Of a stretch of DNA of 64,000 bases, positions 58,658 to 64,000 are shown one piece after another. The stretch is from Cephalotus follicularis (lineage: Eukaryota; Streptophyta; Magnoliopsida; Oxalidales; Cephalotaceae). A model generated the notes under the pieces. That model saw nothing but the letters and a program-made list of their open reading frames with translations, was not told where the DNA came from and did no database searches. Where the stretch lies: contig BDDD01002245.1 in NCBI GenBank assembly GCA_001972305.1, forward strand, positions 62,001 through 126,000, in the 5' to 3' direction. The position numbers were made by a program, and so were the translations under genes. How positions within the stretch are numbered: position 1 is the stretch's first letter; each line of letters opens with the position of its first letter.

Positions 58658-58756
58658 ACAACACATGATCTCAAATTGGCTACCATTGTCTTTGCTTTTC
58701 AGAAATGAAAACACTATTTGTATGGGGCACAATTTGAGAAATTCACCGATCATAAG
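58658..58756 (+). pseudogene. Gypsy RNase H fragment, plus strand
   Basis: About 100 bp encoding THDLKLATIVFAFQK and HYLYGAQF-type sequence and ending at TDHK. It is clearly gypsy RNase H (compare 1963-2664). It is cut on the left by an LTR end and on the right by H. Confidence 0.8.
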
Positions 58757-59690
58757 TGTTGGCCTTTGCCACCCCGTTTAACTGTTTTCCACATGTTATT
58801 TTGATGATTAACAAACGTAATTTACTTGTATGCATAATTCTTTAAGTTATAAATGTATTTACTCACTTAATCTTGTGTCCAAAGTTGTGCCAAGGATGTT
58901 TATGCAGGTACAGGCATTTCCAGCCGACTGGAGGCAATTCCAGTCGACTGCCAAGGCTAAGAGTCGACTTCCAAATGTTACAAGTTGACTGCATCTTCAA
59001 CCTAAACCCAAAATCTGCAGAAACAACATACCAGTCGACTGCCAGGAAATTACAGTCGACTGCCAAGGGGTCCAGTCGACTGCCAGGGATTCCAGCCGAC
59101 TGCCTTCAATTGTGCAAAATCTGGCAGTAGGTTTTGTAACTTCGAAAATAGCCTCAACAGCCGACTGAAGCAGGGGATCAGTCGACTGCCGAGCACACCA
59201 ACCGACTGCCTACATTATCCAGCCGACTGCCCACTCCCAACGGCTATATTCAAATAAACGCGCCATCAATCCAGCCAGCTGTCGTCCAAATCCAGCCGAC
59301 TGGATTTGTATCAGACAGTTAAAAATAGATCCGTTGGAGGCTTAACTATTTAAGGAAATTTGGGGCTCTTACATGGTTGATCAAGTTTTCAAGTCTTACA
59401 TTCTCACAAGTTATCTCAAGCTCAATACTAAACATTCTAACAATCACAAGAGATCAAATCCGAAGCCAATCATACACATTCACAAAGCTTTACTCTTACT
59501 TTGTATACACTTATAGCTTTGTTTTAAAGTGAGCTTCATTGTAAACAAATTCGTTACGAATTTGTAAACACTTAAACATTTACTTTCATTCATACAAGAG
59601 AGGTTGTCTCTTGTATTGCTCGGTTGGAGCAAATTGTATTTCGCTTGGTTGGAGCAAAAGTTTGTTGGAGCTCGGTTGGAGTTCCAAGCA
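58757..59690 (+). repeat. H: copia-like LTR (solo or truncated), 934 bp
   Basis: Starts TGTTGGCCTTTGCC and ends TTCCAAGCA, a TG...CA pair with a copia-like start. No target duplication is evident (CATAAG left, CCGCA right). It contains about 13 copies of a CCAGTCGACTGCC-type motif at 58914-59300. Confidence 0.6.
58914..59300. repeat. CCAGTCGACTGCC motif array in H
   Basis: About 13 copies of CCAGYCGACTGCC and variants, many about 20 bp apart, with a GTCGAC core. It is a distinct version of the palindromic motif seen in the other LTRs. Confidence 0.85.
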
Positions 59691-61337
59691 CCGCAAAAAT
59701 CCGGCCGTTTCCGGCCAAATCACGCCACAACAGCCGTCGAAATGGGTAGAGGTGGTCTCCTAGGCCATGACCGCACCCATCCGCGACGCCAAAAGTGGCG
59801 GACAGCGGTGGCAGGGGCCAAAACGCACCGACAGTGGCCATCGGGCGTGAGGAGAAGAGAAAGAAAGAAGAAGAAAAGAGGGAGAGGGAAAGCTTACCGG
59901 CGGCTGGAGGAAGACCCGTGCGCCATCTCCCGGTCCGGCGCCTTGCGCCGTCGTCTCTCCCGGTCTCTCTCTCCCCCGATCTCTCTGCAACTCTCTCCCT
60001 CTCTGTTCTGTTTCTTCATACGGGCGCTATGCGCCCGTTACTCCTTTGTTTTATTTTTTTGTATGGCGCCTTCTCGAAGGCGCCCGAGTGTCCAGTTTTT
60101 ATTTTTATTTTTTTAATCATATATATATATATATGTAATAATCGTAATTACTAAAATACCACCCACCAAATTTGCACACTCACGTGTTTTGCAAATCAGC
60201 CTCGTAAATGTGATACGGGGTGTCACAATCTCCCCCCCTTAAGAAATTTCGTCCCCGAAATTTACTCGTATCACATGGTAAAGCAAACTGTGTATCGAAT
60301 GCTCATGTATCTGTACTGGTACTCCCTCAACATCGATACATGTTTCATGGAGGTGTCAAGCCACTATCCTGTTTCCATGAAAGTCCTAAGACAAGCCCAT
60401 CTTAGAACTATTCTCGCCCAAGCATGCTTAACTGCGGAGTTCTGATGGGATCCAGTGCATTAGTGCTGATATGGTCGCTCCTCAAGGTGGTCTAGATCAT
60501 ACATGAGCCGAATCGACAAAAATGTGTCGTCTGGGTAGGCCATTCCAGTATGACTCATATAGCATCGTCCCTTAGTTGTGTCCGTGTCGGTCGTATAGTG
60601 AAACCCATCGCAACATGTTCCCATATGACGTCAAAGACTACATGAGCCACGCATTGAAGCCAACATGCACGTTTGTGGGGTCAACAAGGGCACACGAACA
60701 TCATATGTGTCGAAGCGACAACGCTTGAACAACGAATAAGGAACGAAGTCCTATGTCCATTTTATATTCCGTATCCAACTCTACGAGAAAAAAATCCAGC
60801 AGCCCACAACAACGTCAAATGAGCAAAGCATACTTGGAGCACACAACTATTACATGGTCAACTTGTAAAGGCGTTGAGCAAAAATATTCCAAGGGACAAT
60901 GGGATCCCGTTTCATAGGTATGTAGCATAAGATCTCAACGCAATCCACCAATAGCAAGGATGTCCGAAGACAAAGCTGAAAAGGCATGCGTATTGATCGA
61001 TCGATGGATCGTCATGAAGCCAGCCAAGCCACGCATTCAGAATACCACTCAAACGCCCAACGTACACAAAGCAAGAGATTAGCTGAACGAACCACAATTC
61101 AAGACGATGAATAGTCAACAACGAATATGCGGAAACATCAAGAGAATCCCATGCTAGCACCGTTAGTTGTGATATGAGAATGAGTACAAACTTCTGGTGC
61201 AGACAATCAAAGCTGACGATCGAAGCATCATATACAAAATGCACAAACTCAAGGCACCATAAAGGCAGGTTGCACATACTCATGTCGCCATGCATACAAA
61301 CGTCAGCACACGCAGAAGAACATGCACATAAATACGT
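59691..61337. repeat. 1647-bp duplicated segment, copy 2
   Basis: Copy of 52867-54513. The left end abuts H and the right end abuts sequence related to the LTR of G in the opposite orientation (61344-61381). Confidence 0.93.
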
Positions 61338-61348
61338 GCAAGTTGTTA

Positions 61349-61394
61349 TGTACTTCTTTGATATGAGACCTTGTGATCATATCAAAGAAGTACA
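61349..61394. repeat. 18-bp-arm hairpin
   Basis: Arms 61349-61366 and 61377-61394 (TGTACTTCTTTGATATGA and its complement) with a 10-base loop. Parts match 51552-51571 and 51616-51640 of the G LTR in inverse orientation. Confidence 0.88.
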
Positions 61395-61400
61395 CCTCCA

Positions 61401-62183
61401 TCAAAAGTCGAAAGAAGAGTTATTGATCATAACAAGAAGAGTTTGGTTTTCACCTAGAAAAGAGTATTTCAATGTAGAGGGCAATTCTTTGAGTTCAAGT
61501 TTCGGAGGCTCCTCAATTGATGGTTTAGGCAAGGATGTGGACAAGGGGCCCACTGGCTCTAATGGCTGCATACTAAACACATCAATGAAATCACCTCCAT
61601 CGACATCCTCTAAATCCCGCATGCAATCATTAAAACTTCCATCAAAATCAATGTCGAAGTGTGTCTCTATATAATCGGGAAATGCGTGGATTGCGTTCAA
61701 TTCATCAAAATCAGCGGAATGCTTACCCAATCGAAAAACATTAAAATCCACGGACATATTTCCAAAGCTTAATCTCATCAGACCATTTTGACAATTGATT
61801 AACGCATTGCTTGTAGCGAGGAAAGGTCTACCAAGGATAACAGGAATTTGATCATTTAAGTTTGCAACAGGCTGGGTGTCTAAGACAACAAAGTCGACAG
61901 GAAAGAAAAACTCTCCAACGTTTATCAACACATCCTCGATTTTACCTCGCGGCACTTTCACAGACCTATCCGCTAATTGCAATGTCATCGTGGTTGGTCT
62001 TAACTCTCCTAATCCAAGCTTCTCATAAACCGATGACGGCAACAAGTTCACACTTGCTCCTAAATCAAGCAAGGCATGCTCAATTTTCGTGTTTCCAATA
62101 ACACAAGAGATTGTCGGGCACCCATGGTCTTTATACTTTCGCATCGTGGGTTGTGAAAACAATGCACTAATGTCGGCTACCAA
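61401..62183 (-). CDS. Element F protease (Athila/TAT-like)
   Basis: 260 residues. CPTISCVIGNTKIEHALLDL leads into the active-site region LLDLGASVNLLPSSVYEKLG, followed by VPRGKIEDVLINVGEFFFPV, QIPVILGRPFLATSNALINC and the tail ELKELPSTLKYSFLGENQT. This order is characteristic of Athila/TAT gypsy elements, unlike the chromovirus proteases elsewhere in the window. RT is absent; other sequence begins near 61395. Confidence 0.87.
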   Translation of the reverse strand: MVADISALFSQPTMRKYKDHGCPTISCVIGNTKIEHALLDLGASVNLLPSSVYEKLGLGELRPTTMTLQLADRSVKVPRGKIEDVLINVGEFFFPVDFVVLDTQPVANLNDQIPVILGRPFLATSNALINCQNGLMRLSFGNMSVDFNVFRLGKHSADFDELNAIHAFPDYIETHFDIDFDGSFNDCMRDLEDVDGGDFIDVFSMQPLEPVGPLSTSLPKPSIEEPPKLELKELPSTLKYSFLGENQTLLVMINNSSFDF

Positions 62184-62258
62184 GAAAGCCTTTTCCGGAG
62201 TCTGAAGGATCCTCTTTTTTGTGCATAAGTCTTTTAGGACTTTTGCGTAAGAGGGAAC

Positions 62259-62756
62259 CTATTCAATGGATTCAAGCAATGGGATATTTATTTGAACTTG
62301 CTTAAATGCTTCAATGATCTTTTCCATTGCTGGGGCTTTCTTGCTTTGCAATCTTTTTGGAAAGGGAGCTGGTGGGACAAATGAACGCTTTGGTGCCTCG
62401 ACCGGTCCTTTCTTCTTTTCGTCCTCTTTTTCCTCCTTCAATTCATCGTGCGCATTCAATTGCATTGGTTGCACGGATGGGTCAGCCAATGGTGCTTGAA
62501 AATTTTCTTGCGCCAATGATTCATCCATTCGCTCGCTCACGTTCTCCATTTGATCCGCTGGATAGTAATCATTTCCACTCCTTAGGGCAAAAACTTGTTT
62601 TGATGGACCCGAGGAGGAAGCTAAATTTTGCGGATTTACAGGTTGTTGGATTTGAGCGGAATGGTTTAAGGCAGTCCTAGGATTCGGGTCAGGTTGTGAG
62701 GGCATTTTTCCTTTTTCTCTTTTGTGCAGAAAAGACGTCGATGTCTTTTGGTCCAA
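62259..62756 (-). pseudogene. Element F gag C-terminal part
   Basis: Contains a lysine/glutamate-rich linker and the VPPAPFPKRLQSKKAP and FKQVQINIPLLESIE segments that precede protease in Athila/TAT elements. The first residues (MDQKTSTSFLHKREKGK) come from a TCGA-centred motif. Confidence 0.75.
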
Positions 62757-62910
62757 AAGTTACAGGTCGAATTTGCACAAAGACATCGATCCCTTGTGTG
62801 AAAGACGTCGATCCCTCCTTCATCCCAGAAAAGACGTCGACTTCTAACAAAAGACGTCGACGTGTTTGTGTAAACCCAGAAAAGACATCGATCTTTATGA
62901 ACGGAGTCGA
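62730..62910. repeat. TCGA-centred motif cluster beside element F gag
   Basis: AAAGACGTCGATGTCTTTTG, AAAGACATCGATCCC, AAAGACGTCGATCCC, AAAGACGTCGACTTC, AAAGACGTCGACGTG and AAAGACATCGATC. It lies in or next to gag, not in a recognisable LTR. Confidence 0.8.
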
Positions 62911-63171
62911 CACTTTTGTCTCTTTTTTTTGTCGAATTTGTCCATTCTTCAATCTCTACTCTTTCAAGCTTCAATTTGCACACTTTTGGGTAGTATTCTT
63001 GCACTTTGGTCATTTAGCTCTTGTTCCTGAAAATCAACATAACAAAACCAAAGTAGTCCATTCCAAGCATAAAAATATCACAAATAACACATTAAAAACA
63101 ACACATTTTTATGCTAAACACGCTATCAACAATCTTCGGATACGAGGTATTAGACCCTAGCAAAACCTATT
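62911..63171 (-). other. Right end of element F
   Basis: Non-coding or decayed sequence up to the point where B gag resumes. No LTR end or primer-binding site is recognised. Confidence 0.45.
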
Positions 63172-63735
63172 TGCCTTTCTCTCTTTCGTCGACACCATGT
63201 GAGCCGCGTATCGAGATAGCCTCGCAAAATTGGCTTTGTATTGTGCTACGGTTTCTGATTCACCTTGCTCCAATTGGAGAAAATCTTCTTCCATCTTGTC
63301 CTTCATTGTTTAAGGAAAATATTTGTCCATAAATATTTCCTTAAATGTTTCCCACGTCATTGTTTCTAACTCCTGACATCTCTTTGTCCTCTCGATCATG
63401 TTCCACCTTTGATCTGTTTCCCCTTCTAGCTTGTAGATTGAAAATTCTACTTTCTGACGATCAGTGCAACTTAACGCTCTAAAAATCTTTTCAAGTCCTT
63501 AGATCCACGCTTCTGCTTCTAAGGGATCTACCATTCCCAAGAAGGTTCTTGGGTTTTGTCTCACGAACTGCTCAAGGGTTGGCCTTGCTGGCAAAGGTGC
63601 TTGATGGTTATTATTATTGTTATTGGCAATAACTTGAGCCAATTGATTCAGTACCTCGGTTAGAGAATTATCTCCTCCATTGTCATGTGCATTGTCATTT
63701 ATTCTTTGACCACGTCCTCTTCTTGCGTCAGCCAT
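63172..63735 (-). pseudogene. Element B gag N-terminal part
   Basis: The start is MADARRGRGQRINDNAHDNG at 63735, matching element A. PARPTLEQFVRQNPRTFLGM and VDPLEAEAWI follow, then capsid sequence to about 63172. It continues at 43832 on the far side of element F. Confidence 0.88.
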
Positions 63736-64000
63736 CTAGTTAGCATTCTCAAGTTAATACTCAACCTTAGTCAATTCTATTCATTGTTAGACGAAACAGA
63801 ATAGAATTCTAATACTCAAGATCTTTCAAAGAACTAGCAGTTTTATTTATCGTATAACACTTCCCTTACATATATCTTACATTTATACATATAATACATA
63901 GAGCTCCTTTCTTTCTACTCTAGTCCTCATCACTAGATGCACCATTACCAGGTATCTCTCCTTGAATATGTCTAATCATCATCTGCAGATTTTCCCTAAC
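63736..64000 (-). other. Element B leader, cut by window end
   Basis: Aligns with the leader of A (5345-5645). The stretch 63920-64000 keeps the in-frame acidic ending seen in A. The 5' LTR lies outside. Confidence 0.75.

Larger units (their letters stand above)
43833..63171 (-). mobile_element. Element F: Athila/TAT-like gypsy fragment inserted in B gag, filled with later insertions
   Basis: The gag of B is interrupted between 43832 and 63172. The outer parts of the block are unlike B. At the right, 61395-63171 encodes an Athila/TAT-like gag end and protease on the minus strand. At the left, 43833-44328 carries ATAACCGCAAGTGCACGGA and GGTCGAACACAGGGAA words that I associate with this group. 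Between them lie E, G, LTR remnants, H and a copy of part of G. RT, integrase and recognisable paired LTRs of F are not seen, so the extent is inferred from the host break. Heavily broken. Confidence 0.6.
18249..64000 (-). mobile_element. Element B: Ty3/gypsy chromovirus, same family as A, split by two large insertions
   Basis: The 3' LTR is at 18249-20266. Integrase, RNase H, RT, protease and gag then appear in order on the minus strand but in three blocks: 20267-21950, 41666-43832 and 63172-64000. The gaps are filled by element C (with D inside) and by the Athila-like element F with its own cargo. The 5' LTR lies beyond the window. The LTR, gag start and leader match element A, so they are one family. 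It is broken, with well over a dozen interruptions besides the two insertions. Confidence 0.9.

Noticed and set aside
58914-59300. CRISPR-like regular repeats in H
   Set aside because: Repeats are short, imperfect, irregularly spaced and in a plant retroelement LTR, with no cas genes.

Overview
This window looks like part of a large, repeat-rich flowering-plant genome. Essentially all of it can be explained as LTR retrotransposons and their remains, inserted into one another. The evidence is the chromodomain-bearing Ty3/gypsy pol proteins (Tekay/Del-like), Ty1/copia pol proteins, an Athila/TAT-like gag-protease, primer-binding sites matching the 3' end of plant initiator tRNA-Met (TGGTATCAGAGC and variants), and LTRs of 0.6 to 3.2 kb. 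I see no host gene, tRNA, rRNA or CRISPR array. The genus cannot be told from the sequence alone.

Layout, left to right. (A) 1-7732: a minus-strand gypsy element cut by the window start, inserted into a plus-strand copia element (7733-15389). That copia element is itself split by a 3.04-kb minus-strand LTR-type insert (8598-11635, target duplication CTTCC). 15390-18248 is an old minus-strand copia remnant. (B) 18249 to beyond 64000 is a second gypsy element of the same family as A, split twice. The first split is by gypsy element C (21951-41665, target duplication TTAGC/TTAAC). The right LTR of C is in turn split by gypsy element D (30513-40899, plus strand, target duplication AGACA), the youngest and most complete element here. 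The second split, near 43833-63171, is by an Athila-like element F. F holds gypsy sequence E (44329-51438, two pol halves around one LTR), gypsy remnant G (51439-55958), decayed copia and gypsy LTR pieces, a copia-like LTR H (58757-59690) and a near-identical copy of part of G (59691-61337). F reappears at 61395-63171, and the gag and leader of B close the window.

The nesting gives a relative order: B is older than C, and C is older than D; B is older than F, and F is older than the E/G/H pile. Within each gypsy element the order is the usual LTR, PBS, gag, protease, reverse transcriptase, RNase H, integrase with chromodomain, PPT, LTR. All are broken to some degree.

The most unusual signal is a short palindromic motif centred on TCGA (roughly AAAGACRTCGAYGYCTTT, with variants built on GTCGAC). 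It occurs in clusters in the LTRs of nearly every element here, whether gypsy or copia, and also next to the Athila-like gag. Other points of note are E's one-LTR permuted arrangement, a 1647-bp near-perfect duplication of already decayed sequence (52867-54513 and 59691-61337), a conserved small leader reading frame upstream of gag in A and B, and strong hairpins in the LTR of G.
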